A stretch of DNA of 64,000 bases from Symsagittifera roscoffensis (taxonomy: Eukaryota > Xenacoelomorpha > Acoela > Convolutidae), in NCBI RefSeq assembly GCF_963678635.1, contig NC_087065.1:2668001-2732000 (forward strand). The letters are read 5' to 3'. This document shows positions 49,234-59,675 of this stretch, one piece after another (position 1 is the first letter of the stretch; each line of letters opens with the position of its first letter). Under the pieces are notes generated by a model, which did not search any database, had not been told where the DNA came from, and saw only the letters and a list, made by a program, of their open reading frames with translations. Position numbers and translations under genes: made by a program.

Positions 49234-51387
49234 GGCTACGGCCAGGTTCATCCTTCGGTTTGACTCATCCGGTTGGCTGCGTCTTCTCAGCATTTCCAAA
49301 TCATCGAGAAACTTGTCTATTGTTTCATCTTCTCGTTGCCTCCGTTTCTCGAAGCGCATCATCGCCTGGTGCCCCTGCACCCCTGATCCGAAACGGTTTA
49401 ACAAGATTTCGAAGATTTTCTCAGCAGTGTCACGTTGATACTGTTTCTTAGCCATGACACAGTTCAGGGCTGTCCCTTCTAAGTTGCTGGTGAGCGCGCT
49501 GCATTCCTGTCTCTCCGACAAGTCCTCTTCCTCGAAATGCAGCTTCATTACCTCTATCCAGGTATCAATACAGCCATCAGATTCGTCCTTGTAGCATCTT
49601 GGCTTCTTAAAGACTCTTCTGGACTTTTCACTGCGTTCATTGGTTCTAGATAACCGCGTCAGGAATGTCTCCAAAGACCTGTTCAGGGGTTCAAATGCTG
49701 TGGCCATTGCCGTAGCATCCCTTGAGTGTCCCGCCTGAGTGTCCTCACACCTTGTCGAAGGCTCTGTGTGCGGTGCATCCCTGCAATCCGAATCACCATG
49801 AGCGTTTCCCGCTTGGCCCATGTGACTCCTCCTCGGGCTTGTATGCCCCGTGTTGCCAGAATCGCTTCTCCCGGTCGCATGTGTGCTTTGCGTTGTTCGT
49901 TCGTTCGAGGTTTGTCTGTTCCCCGTTGAACTCGCTCTACTGTTCGGGCCCCATGCTGTATTACCCCTTGTGGCATAGCCTGATGAACTGCCCCTGCCTC
50001 TAGTGGATCCATTTGTCTTCCTCCTTTGATGTTCATTGAAGTTCACCCTCGGTTCCCTGCTGGGACCTCCCGAGTTCGGTTCTCCTTCTTTTGGTCCACT
50101 CTTGCTGCTTAGTAGCCCGTCCAACCTATCCATGATAGCCTGCGTTCGCCTCTCCATCATCGCGTCTATCTTTGTGTCAAGAGACCCAAGAGACTGCTCT
50201 TGCTGAATTCTTAACTTCTCCATGTCGGCTCTTAAGCGTAACTCCCTCTGCTCCGCCTCTCTTGTCATTCGCGACAAGTTCCTCGTCATATGTTCGTCCG
50301 TTCTTTCTTTCAAGCGTTTTTCGCTTCTGCCAACTTCTTGTCTGTTGCGGTTTATTTCTTCCCGCAGACTTTCTCTTTCAATGTGAACTGCTCTTTCCAG
50401 TTCACTCATCCTTATCGACATCTGTTCATTTTGTTCTCCTAAACTGCCCACTATGTTGTTTAAGGCTTCCTCTAGTGCTGCCCCGTTATCCATGAGTGGC
50501 GTCACTAGTGGTGGTGTAACTCTGTCGGTCCCAGGTAGCTTCGTGCTGGTAGAGATCCGGGCCTTGACTCTCTGTCTTGACGTTTTATCATTATCTATTT
50601 CAGGATCCGCTAACGCGTTGCCAAGCCCTCTGGTTCTACTCTCTTCAGGTTGTGGCTCCGAACTTGTCCTAATCGCGAAGTCCTTCGACTGGCCCGGTGT
50701 GTTTGCCTCTTTGCTTATCGTTGTCACTACACCAAATTTATCCATGGTTCCAGTCTCTCTTCCGACGTGTGCCTCACTCTCCTGGATCGAACTATTGAGA
50801 CTGACTTGAGATCCAAAGTCCCCTTGCTCCTCTTCATCCTCTTCCTCCTGGGACTCCCCATCGTTTCCTGCTCCTCCTCCCATGCTGAATGAAAAGATGT
50901 TTCCGAAGGTGTTCTTCATTCTTTCTGAAAACGATGATGAGGTTGTTTGTTTTCCAGTTCCGCTTGCCATCATAGTGTTGTCTGTCGGAGATCTTCTAGT
51001 TGCCGTTACTTCAGTTGAGATGTCGGACAGTTCCGACATCTCCTCTCGATCCAACGTCCCGGTGGAAGTGGCAAAATCGTGGCCTTGTTCTACCGGGGTA
51101 GATTCACTCGCCAGTCTTCTGCCTCTCCCTTCCAGTTCATTTACTTCCTGGTTGTCATTCATGGTATGGTCCGTATTGACCTCCACTTCCAACAGTTCTC
51201 TTCGCTCTTCTGAGGTCTTCTGACTTCTCGTTTCAACCATTCTGCCTGAAACCGTCTCTTCCTTATCGGACCGGGATCGCTTGATCCAATCCACAAAAGG
51301 ATCGGTCATCGTTTTTCTTTGCTTTTCAGGTATGAATTTCCTAGAGCTATTACCTCGTTTTGGTATCCTTGACTTGTCTAAACTCAT
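49213..51387 (-). CDS. Element B gag, N-terminal and capsid part
   Basis: 724 codons from ATG 51387. The first ~300 residues are charged and low in complexity, then a coiled coil (about 310-430), a G/S/T/N-rich linker, and a capsid domain of the retrotransposon-gag type: L-E-G-T-A-L-N-C, then IFEILLNRFG, then FEKRRQREDETIDKFLDDLE. The frame stops at TGA 49213 inside the capsid domain. The expected continuation (KFIDGVKNDELRTML) is in the -1 frame, followed by the zinc knuckles. Gag assembles the particle and binds RNA. The unusually long N-terminus before the capsid core is notable. Element A has lost this gene, so there is no second copy to compare. Confidence 0.8.
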   Translation of the reverse strand: MSLDKSRIPKRGNSSRKFIPEKQRKTMTDPFVDWIKRSRSDKEETVSGRMVETRSQKTSEERRELLEVEVNTDHTMNDNQEVNELEGRGRRLASESTPVEQGHDFATSTGTLDREEMSELSDISTEVTATRRSPTDNTMMASGTGKQTTSSSFSERMKNTFGNIFSFSMGGGAGNDGESQEEEDEEEQGDFGSQVSLNSSIQESEAHVGRETGTMDKFGVVTTISKEANTPGQSKDFAIRTSSEPQPEESRTRGLGNALADPEIDNDKTSRQRVKARISTSTKLPGTDRVTPPLVTPLMDNGAALEEALNNIVGSLGEQNEQMSIRMSELERAVHIERESLREEINRNRQEVGRSEKRLKERTDEHMTRNLSRMTREAEQRELRLRADMEKLRIQQEQSLGSLDTKIDAMMERRTQAIMDRLDGLLSSKSGPKEGEPNSGGPSREPRVNFNEHQRRKTNGSTRGRGSSSGYATRGNTAWGPNSRASSTGNRQTSNERTTQSTHATGRSDSGNTGHTSPRRSHMGQAGNAHGDSDCRDAPHTEPSTRCEDTQAGHSRDATAMATAFEPLNRSLETFLTRLSRTNERSEKSRRVFKKPRCYKDESDGCIDTWIEVMKLHFEEEDLSERQECSALTSNLEGTALNCVMAKKQYQRDTAEKIFEILLNRFGSGVQGHQAMMRFEKRRQREDETIDKFLDDLEMLRRRSQPDESNRRMNLAVAPNSSMV
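49228..49234 (-). promoter_or_regulatory. CCCAAAT heptamer at the gag/pol frame change
   Basis: In the gag frame the sequence reads C CCA AAT, fitting the X XXY YYZ pattern of -1 ribosomal slippery sites, and a -1 shift there restores the conserved capsid motif. Most likely, however, this is a 1-bp deletion (or sequencing error) in a run of four A, since the shift would split the capsid domain. No clear downstream pseudoknot was identified. Confidence 0.25.
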
Positions 51388-52155
51388 TCTTTATTCGTCA
51401 CTTTCCTATGCCTACTCTTGACTCAATTGCTAGAGACCTTATAGTTTTATTAACAATAATAATGACACAACACAATAAATTTCACCAGATTCTACTAAAT
51501 AGTGACCACGAATCCCTGTATGTTGTCAGAGTACAGTTTGTATAAAATTTATTCACACTAGCCGATTATCGGTCCAAAGATCTGGAAACTAGCACAATAT
51601 GATGTTATCAGTCAATTTAAAAGATAGTGTAGTCACTACCCAATCAAGCACAGTTTAGGTTGATTTAAAAAAAAAAAATATTGACACAATATGAATGTAT
51701 ATATAAAAAAAACGTATGTGTCTTGTACTCTTAGTTGGTCGCAGTACAATAGTCGAACCTGTCTTTTAAAGAAAAAGCTTTCCCTGCTTGGTGCTGCACC
51801 AAACAGACAAAACTTTGAAGGCAGTTATTTTCTCAAGTTGGCGTCTATTGCACCCACCGAGTATTGTGTTACCTATCTGCCTTCGGACTGCCCGAGCTAG
51901 ACCTACTAAAATCCTCAGGGCAGTCACTTTTCCCAAAAACGTATTATGTTTCAATCCACACCAATGAGTCACGCTCTTTTTAATTTAGACTTAGTGTCGC
52001 GAATATCCGAGTTCGGACCTGTTTTGTATTAGTCTGGTTCTTTTTGAGAGGCAAGTTACCAGTGCAGTCACTGATACCTAGCCTGTGTATTAATAACCTA
52101 ATACCTCTCGCTTTTTAGTTTTTCTTTCGTTTACCTAAGTCCTTAATAAAATGAT

Positions 52156-53792
52156 ACCCCTCCGGATTGGCACAAATAGGACCCTTCCGGACTGTCAGAA
52201 TATAGACCCCTCCGGATTGGGACCCCTCGGAATTAGCAGCTATAAGACCCCTCCGGATTCGGACCCCTCCGGTTTTGTGGAAAGTGGACCCCTCCGGATT
52301 CGGACCCCTCTGACTTTGAAAAATTTCGACCCCTCCGGATTGGGAGCCCTTAGCTCTGTCAAAGTAGCTTTTTGTAGTTTTCTTAATTTCAGCTTATACC
52401 CCTCCGGATACGTTCTGCGTTGCTTTTATGCTGTTTGAATTAACTGGGAAGGGTATAGGGTCCTTTCCTAGACCCCTCCGGATTGAAGTTAAGGCGCTTA
52501 TTTGACAATTCACACTAACGGTGAAGGGTCTTATCACTTGCCTAATTTCGCCTCTTCTATGGTTGTCTTAAGCCTTCAGCCCTCCCTTTTTGTCTAGAAC
52601 TGTCCTAAGTTACTTAGTTCAATCGCTATCAACTTTTGGTAGGGGTATAAGGGTTTTTCAAAAAAAAATTTATAAAACGTGAAGGGTGTACCCCTCCGGA
52701 TTTGTGTAATTTGCTAAAAACAATCTCAAAAATTTTCACGCTCGTTTTTCCGAAAAATTTCTAATCCTATTAGTAAGCTCAGCTAATTTCTGATCTATTG
52801 GTACCAAGATCAACTCGATATGCTCAGTAGTTCCAAAGTTATTAACCAAAACGTCTTTTTTCCAAACTCAAAAAATTTTCTCTCTTATAGGTTCCGCCTA
52901 ACTTTTTCCGCAAATCTGGTCCTTTCGACCTAAAAATTATTGATCCGAGCTCAGAAGGCCTATACTCTTCTAGTTCAATGCAAAAGACCCGATCTAAAAC
53001 GCTATTGTAGAAAAAATTTGCGAAAAACTATGCTACCTGGACCCCTCCGGATTGATGAATCCACCAAATCAAACACGTTACGTTCGATTTCTCTGCAACC
53101 CGGAAGGCTTTCGGGTAGCGGGTTTTAAAACTTGTAGATTCACTAGTGGACGTTGTCCGAACAACTATTTTTACTGTCCTACCTCAGAAATTTCAAAAAA
53201 ATTTCTAAATTTTTAGTGTTCCGTTTTCTCAAAAATCACGAAATTTCAGTTTTCGGTACCAAAATAGTTCCAACCACCTTCGAACTTAACTTAACCGGTT
53301 CTACCTATTACAGTAGTGCAGTTACGATGTAACACACTAACTTAGCGCTTTTTTCCGTTTCAAAAAATATCGATATCTCAAAAATCGCGACTTGTGGGGG
53401 GATCAAAATATCGCTATTTTGACCCTAAAAACCGGTCTGTTTTCGTTGTTTTTCACTGAAAAACGATATAAGACTATTAATATAGGCTATATAAGTAATA
53501 ATATTAGTAATACTATACCCCTCCGGGTTTGTTTATTATCCGAATTAAGGTGCTTAACTCGGATATTCGCAGTTCGGTGAAGGGTCACTACAGTGCAGCA
53601 CTGTCGAGCCCCCCACAGATTACTATCTTACTTTTTGTACCAAAAGGGATACAAAACTTGTTAACGATACCCAACAGTCGATTGTTGTTGTCGTTGAGCC
53701 CCTTCTTGTTGCTCCTTGTACTGCTTGCCGGATCGGTCTTCACCCAAGACCCTTCCGAATTGAGCGCAAATCAGCTGACCCCTCCGGATTGA
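52156..53792 (-). repeat. Dispersed array of ACCCCTCCGGATT motifs in the leader
   Basis: About sixteen copies of ACCCCTCCGGATT or close variants (ACCCTTCCGGACT, ACCCCTCCGGGTT, ACCCTTCCGAATT) lie in 1.64 kb, densest at 52156-52480 with spacing of about 15-60 bp, then sparser to 53792. Nearly all are in one orientation. Related ACCCTTCCGGATT and CGGAAGGCT motifs occur in every LTR of the family. Confidence 0.8.
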
Positions 53793-54249
53793 GCGCAATT
53801 TATCATTAACGTGCTTAAATGCTCAAATAACCCTACAGTACAAGCCTCACAAACGGGCCTCAAAATTGATCGTAACGATCCTGACTGATATAAATGCCTG
53901 TAACAACAATATATCTATCAACAACAAACGGGGGGGTTGAATCACATCTTGTCTGGGGGGATGATTTCTACTGATTTTTTACTTTTTTACTGTTTTTGGT
54001 TTTTTCGGTTATTTTTTATGTTTTTTGTTTTTCTTGGGTACTATACTACTTTTTGTTTGGTTTTACTTCTATCTTTAAGTGTTTTTGGTCACCAACCACT
54101 CAGGGGACGAGGGGACGGCCGATCCCCCCACCCTTCCTGGTTCGTGGATTTTCGGTCTTAACTAGGTTAAAAAACTATTCACGGCAATTCGGAAGGCCTC
54201 CGCGTTCCGAACTACCCTTCCGCCCCGGCGGTTTAGGCCTATTAAGGGC

Positions 54250-54289
54250 GTTAATGTGAGCATCCGCTCGGCGCGGAGTGCTCGTTAAC
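54250..54289 (-). other. Leader stem-loop downstream of the PBS
   Basis: Three paired blocks, GTTAA/TTAAC, GAGCA/TGCTC and TCCGC/GCGGA, close a TCGGC loop, with a 3-nt bulge and two single-nt bulges: 15 base pairs in 40 nt. It lies about 35 nt downstream (in sense) of the PBS, a usual place for dimerisation or packaging stems in retroelement RNAs. Function is inferred. Confidence 0.5.
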
Positions 54290-54322
54290 GGTTCTGCCGG
54301 TCATGATGTTAAAAAAGAATAA

Positions 54323-54337
54323 CACCCAGGAGCGCCA
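54323..54337 (-). other. Element B primer-binding site
   Basis: CACCCAGGAGCGCCA on the plus strand, identical to A. In sense it starts TGG, complementary to a tRNA CCA end, 12 nt inside the 5' LTR (spacer 54338-54349). The 12-nt offset is larger than the usual 0-5 nt. Confidence 0.65.
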
Positions 54338-54349
54338 TAAAAACATACA

Positions 54350-55269
54350 TGTAACATTCGCCCGGAAGATACATATCGACGGATAACAAAACTAAATCTT
54401 AAGACGACTGGCTAGCGTCTAAACAGAGCTTTGCATGTTTTTCACCGTCTCTACCAAGCCAGTACTTTTCGGTGGTCTTTCTTACATCGGGTCGACAAAA
54501 ACGTTACTGCTCTCCGGCTTCGACCAGAACGCTCAAATTAACTGAATTACATGCAAAAATAGTGAGCTCATGGCTGGGTCTCAGTATCCCCAGACCACGA
54601 GGTCACTCCTAAAAACAGGGCTACTACTTATTATATTACTATTGTTTTTGTTCAGTAGATAAAAATCATCATCTCCATCGAAGATGGATCAACCCTTTCC
54701 CCCAACTCCTAGCACCTCATCCTTGTCAAAACTAATCAAAATATCAGTTAAATTCAAGTCAGGACATGACAGGATGCTAAAAATTTATGTGAGTTAATAA
54801 AAGTTTCCGTCCCGAGACCCTTCCGGATTCTTGAATCCAGTGAATCAAGCTCCTTAAGTTCAATTTCACACCAATCCGGAAGGCTGGTTCTCACCCTTCA
54901 CCGTTGTTGGCAACGGCCTTGCAACTATTGTAGCAGCACAATAGTTGCAACTTGGAACGTTCTCTGCTATTGTAGTTCGTTGTTGTTTTTCTTTAATCTC
55001 GATTTTCGTTCTGTTCGCAATCACAGATAAAGTTGTTCTGTTTTTCACTCGCTTTTTGTTAAAATGGCCGTTTCAGCATTTCTCAGAAATGTGACGTCAT
55101 CATTCGAATTTTTGATAATTTAAAATACTAGAATATTCTAGCCCTCACCGTTTGGCTAAACGTTCCAATAACGTCGCTAATCCTTCGAAATCATCAACTC
55201 GGAAGGCTTACTGCTCAAAATTCGAATCCTGCATAAATTGCATTTTGGCCATTCTGGTCGAATGTCACA
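54350..55269 (-). repeat. Element B 5' LTR
   Basis: 920 bp, TGTAACATTCG to CGAATGTCACA on the plus strand. It matches the reassembled 3' LTR without indels and with four substitutions by eye. It contains the conserved hairpin (54919-54950) and TGACGTCA (55092-55099). The right flank begins AAAC, matching the A run left of 11904. Confidence 0.95.
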
Positions 55270-56463
55270 AAACACATATCTCCAAAATCTCAAAGAAGTC
55301 AATTAAATTGAAGAAGGAATAAAAAGAGCGTTTATACCGCACAGTTTACAGTTGAAGCAGTAAAGTGAAGGGTGTGTGTCAACAAGTTGCCTCAAGGATG
55401 CATCCAGCGTTCCCGCGCTGAATCGCTAGGTCTAGCTTTTGTTTGAGAAATTTAGAAGCTAGTTTCTCACCCGTTAAGACTGTTATTCACCTTGCAAGTT
55501 CTTTCAAGAAAACTGCAGTAGACCTACCAGCGCCACCCAGTGTTTGCATGGCAACGGGTTCGAAAATTACAGTGGAAGGGAGGTCTGAATAGTGGTTTTT
55601 TTTGCGAACTTCGGCCTCGGAAGCTGCATTGGCACCCGGAAGAACTCCCATTCGCAGATTAGAGTTTGCCAAACGACTTATACATGTGAAATCCCATGCC
55701 AAGGTCCGTCCTCGCTGCCATGGCATTAGTGTGTGTCCATCTGGTCTGCGTCCATCTTGGCGTAGCAGCCCGATGGGTTCTAGTGTTGAACTGATGCCGA
55801 GTGATTTTATAGAATCTTTAATGATCATGTTGCCATTCGAGTGTCTGATGAACCTGTGCTTGATCTTCGGGCAGACAAGTGCGTGTCTTCCATCTGTTGC
55901 TGCGACATAGCCACATTTGCACGTGTGTTGTGCGGTTACTGGGGCTCCTAGACGCAGACCAGCTGAAATACGGAACTCATCATCGGACAAAGTCAGACCC
56001 AGTGGACGAGAAGGGAGGACGTCCAGCCAAGCGCCTGAACCTACCGCGCGACAGCCGTGATAACGAGCAAGTGAAATTTCGTCGGTACAATTGCTCAAAA
56101 TGTTTGCGGATTGTTGTTCGTGGATAGGTTTTGTCCAAAGTTTTTGAGCGCACTGGGGGGTTAAGTCTTCAAATCGGTGGTTGCTGAGAGACTCCCAGTG
56201 GTCGACGGCTTTGTTGAAAAGACCAGGATTGCTTATCTCATGAGCAAGGCGGTGCCGTAAATTTTCAGTGGAAACAAAAGAAGCAACAAATGCTGATGAG
56301 CTGAGAGTGCTGGTTTTTTGAAGACCAAACCCTCCTTGTTTCGTGGGCAAGCAAATTTGACTGAAAGAGACATCGGAATTGATGCAGTTGAAGATTCTCT
56401 CAAGTTCAAGGCATACAAGTGTGTCGATTTCGTCGAGTAAATCTGTGTGTTTAAGGCAGGACT

Positions 56464-58969
56464 AGCGCGGAGGACATACATAAGTTTAGGGACATAGAAA
56501 CAGTTTTTAATGAGAAAGAAAGCGGTTTGACATGGTAAAGAAGCTGTTCGCTGCAGGAGTGTCTTGAGTTTCGCAAGTTTGTCCACTAACGCTGCTCGAA
56601 TCGACTTAGTGCCTAGACCAGCCCCAAGAAGTGTGCTGTCTTCGGCATCAACGCATTGAATAGTGGGAAATGTCTCACAAAAAGCTCTTTCTATCTCCTT
56701 TTTACTGCTCCCAAAAGATGTCACCTCGCACTTCTTCTCATTCAAAAAAAGACCAAGTTTCGCACATGCTTGTTTGATACTCGGAAGATCATGGAGAGTG
56801 GTGCGCCATTCATCAGCAAAAGCAACGTCATCCAGGTATCCAGTTTTCAGCTTGCTCAAGAGGTTCTGCAAAGCAGGATGTGGGACAAGACAAAAGCCAA
56901 AGGTAGCCAAGGGATAGCCTTGCTGAAACCCTTCTGTTGATTTGATGGTGAAGGCACCATATATCAAGAAACTGCTTTCTTCGTAGCAGAGTTTCACATA
57001 GCTAAGGATCTCCGGGGCGTGTTCATTGATGGCTTTCAAAATGACATCACGTCTTACACTGTTGAAGGCGTTGGCAAAGTCAATTTTGACAAAGGCTTGA
57101 TCACGTTCTGCGCATTCAATGAAATCGCGCGCTACATGGGCCGCCGCCTCACTCCCGTGTTTAACACCAGCTTCTAGCTGAAAAGGTCAAAAATAATCTT
57201 CGAATTTTTCCAGCATGCGCCGTGAAATGCATTTGGAAGTGAGTCTTCGCAGAGTGTCTCCAATCGCGATCGGGCGTATTCCTCCACATTTCTTGGCCAA
57301 AGAGATGAGTGTAGCACTGGAGACGACAGGCTTGATGAACGCAGGGATGTTGCCTGTCAACAATAACTTTGTGTAGTCTGTCAGATGCGAGAGCCGGTTG
57401 TTGCCAGCTTCGTTATCAGATGGTGAAAGTGCATCTTTCACGTGTTATGGTCTGAGGCCCGTCGGTCTTCCAGCACTACCTGCGTTAAAAGACATGACCG
57501 CTCTCCTGACTTCAGACTGACTAACTTGAAATTGAACACAGTCGTTAGATGGGGGTGTAGCTTTGTCTGCGGGTGCAGGAGGGTGTTTCGCATCGAGCAG
57601 TGTTTTGTTCTCAAGAGTCGGTGGCAAGAAAGTATCGTCGCTGGTTGCCAACCTGACAGCTCCCTTGATATCTCAAGTTTGGCAGCAATCAGTTTGGAGT
57701 TGTCGTTGTTCCCAGAGCGCGGAGGACATACATAAGTTTAGGGACATAGAAACAGTTTTTAATGAGAAAGAAAGCGGTTTGACATGGTAAAGAAGCTGTT
57801 CGCTGCAGGAGTGTCTTGAGTTTCGCAAGTTTGTCCACTAACTCTGCTCGAATCGACTTAGTGCCTAGACCAGCCCCAAGAAGTGTGCTAACTTCGGCAT
57901 CAACGCATTGAATAGTGAGAAATGTCTCACAAAAAGCTCTTTCTATCTCCTTTTTACTGCTCCCAAAAGCTGTCACCTCGCACTTCTTCTCATTCAAAAA
58001 AAGACCAAGTTTCGCACATGCTTGTTTGGTACTCGGAAGATCATGGAGAGTGGTGCGCCATTCATCAGCAAAAGCAACGTCATCCAGGTATCCAGTTTTC
58101 AGCTTGCTCAAGAGGTTCTGCAAAGCAGGATGTAGGACAAGACAAAAGCCAAAGGTAGCCAAGGGATCGCCTTGCTGAAACCCTTCTGTTGATTTGATGG
58201 TGAAGGCACCATATATCAAGAAACTGCTTTCTTCGTAGCAGAGTTTCACATAGCTAAGGATCTCCGGGGCGTGTTCATTGATGGCTTTCAAAATGACATC
58301 ACGTCTTACACTGTTGAAGGCGTTGGCAAAGTCAATTTTGACAAAGGCTTGATCACGTTCTGCGCATTCAATGAAATCGCGCGCTACATGGGCCGCCGCC
58401 TCACTCCCGTGTTTAACACCAGCTTCTAGCTGAAAAGGCCAAAAATAATCTTTGAATTTTTCCAGCATGCGCCGTGAAATGCATTTGGAAGTGAGTCTTC
58501 GCAAAGTGTCTCCAATCGCGATCGGGCGTATTCCTCCACATTTCTTGGCCAAAGAGATGAGTGTAGCACTGGGGACGACAAGCTTGATGAACGCAGGGAT
58601 GTTGCCTGTCAACAATAAATTTGTGTAGTCTGTCAGATGCGAGAGCAGGTTGTTGCCAGCTTCGTTATCAGTTGGTGAAAGTGCATCTTTCACGTGTTGT
58701 GGTCTGAGGCCCGTCGGTCCACCAGCACTACCTGCGTTAAAAGACATGACCGCTCTCCTGACTTCAGACCGACTAACTTGAAGTTGAACACAGTCGTTAG
58801 ATGGGGGTGTAGCTTTGTCTGCGGGTGCAGGAGGGTGTTTCGCATCGAGCAGTGTTTTGTTCTCAAGAGTCGGTGGCAAGAAAGTATCGTCGCTGGTTGC
58901 CAACCTGACAGCTCGCTTGATATCTCAAGTTTGGCAGCAATCAGTTTGGAGTTGTCGTTGTTCCCAGAG
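56464..58969 (-). repeat. 1,252-bp tandem duplication inside the non-LTR retrotransposon
   Basis: 56464-57715 and 57716-58967 are direct copies with offset 1,252. The junction reads CCCAG-AGC-GCGG, where AGC is common to both ends of the unit. The copies differ by scattered substitutions: the left has QGYP in place of the RT motif QGDP and two extra stops, while the right has an open RT frame until the junction. Confidence 0.85.
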
Positions 58970-59429
58970 CTTGCTGGTTTCTCCGAGACTGGAGAAGGCA
59001 AAGTGTACTCACCCCTGTTGAAAGCATTTATCTGTTGCTGTATGGTGCTTCCAAGTGAGGCTCTGACCTTCTGACCTTCTTACCTGCGCGTGTAGGTTTG
59101 CGGAGGCAGCAAGAGGGCATGATCAGATAGCGACCCCATGCTTCCTTGCTTCCCGGGTTAGTAACCACCTCTTTGATGCATTCAGCAAACGTGGAGGGAA
59201 AGTTGACACGTGCGAATTTAGGGACAAATTTAACAGTAGGACATTGAAACTTAGTTAACAAATCAAAAAAATCAGTTTTTTGAAAGTTTTCAAAATCTAA
59301 CTCATATCGTTTGTCTGTATCGCGAGTAGTGTTCTTTCCGGTGCCTGGACATCGGTTGTTTATGGGACCATGTGTGTGGAACTGCTTGTTTGCCTTCACC
59401 AGGACGAGTCGGTTGCAGTCAGGGCATAT

Positions 59430-59675
59430 TTATCTGCGGCTTCGGTTGATTTCATTTTTGCAGTTGTCACATATGAAATCGATGTTGGGGGCTGCTTCTT
59501 TGCTCACTCCTACACAATCACTGTGTAACCATGTGTCACAGTTGTCGCATTGTATCCAGCCCACGTCACCTGATGGTCGTGAGCAGCCTTCCGAGGCACA
59601 GAAGGCAGATGTTGTGTCACTCGTATCAGTCGAATGATTATCGGGGCCACCACGGCGGCTCCGCGTACGTACCAT
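59430..59675 (-). CDS. PHD-finger N-terminus of the non-LTR retrotransposon
   Basis: 81 residues from ATG 59675, with the Cys4-His-Cys3 pattern C-x4-C, Q-C-D-N-C, W-L-H-x2-C and I-C-D-N-C. PHD fingers usually read histone H3 tails; an aromatic W-L-H is present. A TAA at 59430 ends it, and the same frame continues past the stop into the C-P-D-C zinc motif and on to 59028, so it was once the N-terminus of the retrotransposon protein rather than a separate gene. Confidence 0.7.
   Translation of the reverse strand: MVRTRSRRGGPDNHSTDTSDTTSAFCASEGCSRPSGDVGWIQCDNCDTWLHSDCVGVSKEAAPNIDFICDNCKNEINRSRR

Larger units (their letters stand above)
51388..54322 (-). other. Long 5' leader of element B
   Basis: 2.9 kb between the PBS and gag with no long sense ORF. 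In sense order it has a stem-loop (54289-54250), a C/A-rich stretch complementary to the T-rich 53930-54160, an array of AATCCGGAGGGGT motifs, and an A+T-rich segment near gag. Leaders of this size usually carry packaging and dimerisation signals. Element A lacks it entirely. Confidence 0.6.
11904..55269 (-). mobile_element. Element B: giant Ty3/gypsy-class LTR retrotransposon, host of element A
   Basis: The outer LTRs are 54350-55269 (5') and the split pair 11904-12100 plus 30956-31681 (3'). Without the nested element A the length is about 24,508 bp: LTR 920, internal 22,668, LTR 920. The two 3' LTR pieces together cover the 5' LTR exactly, with no gap and a 3-bp overlap. LTR ends are TGTGACATTCG and its near-inverse TGTAACATTCG. 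The outer flanks share AAA. Sense order is LTR, PBS, leader, gag, pol, ORF3, 3' UTR, PPT, LTR. PR-RT-RH-IN order defines the Ty3/gypsy (Metaviridae) class. Gag-pol is out of frame within the capsid region, RT has a 58-bp deletion and ORF3 a 1-bp frameshift, so this copy is not functional as read. By eye the LTRs differ at 4 sites. Confidence 0.95.
55270..59675 (-). pseudogene. Non-LTR retrotransposon with restriction-like endonuclease and PHD finger, decayed
   Basis: Sense order: PHD finger; a C-P-D-C...H-x-H...C zinc motif; RT starting near 58910 with GGPTGLRPQH, FVKIDFANAFNSVRRD, QGDPLATFG and YLDDVAF; then a C-terminal CKCGY...H-A-L-V-C zinc site; then RRPDG and a W-D-F-T of the PD-(D/E)XK endonuclease (near 55713-55760) and a conserved tail to about 55379. 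This architecture is the R2/CRE/NeSL-type class. The copy is dead: stops at 59430, 57442 (Q to stop), 57186 (W to stop) and near 55487, several frameshifts, and an internal 1,252-bp tandem duplication. Element B is inserted at its 3' end. Confidence 0.8.

Noticed and set aside
52156-53792. CRISPR-like array
   Set aside because: Motifs are only about 13 bp, irregularly spaced and degenerate, within the leader of a eukaryotic retrotransposon.
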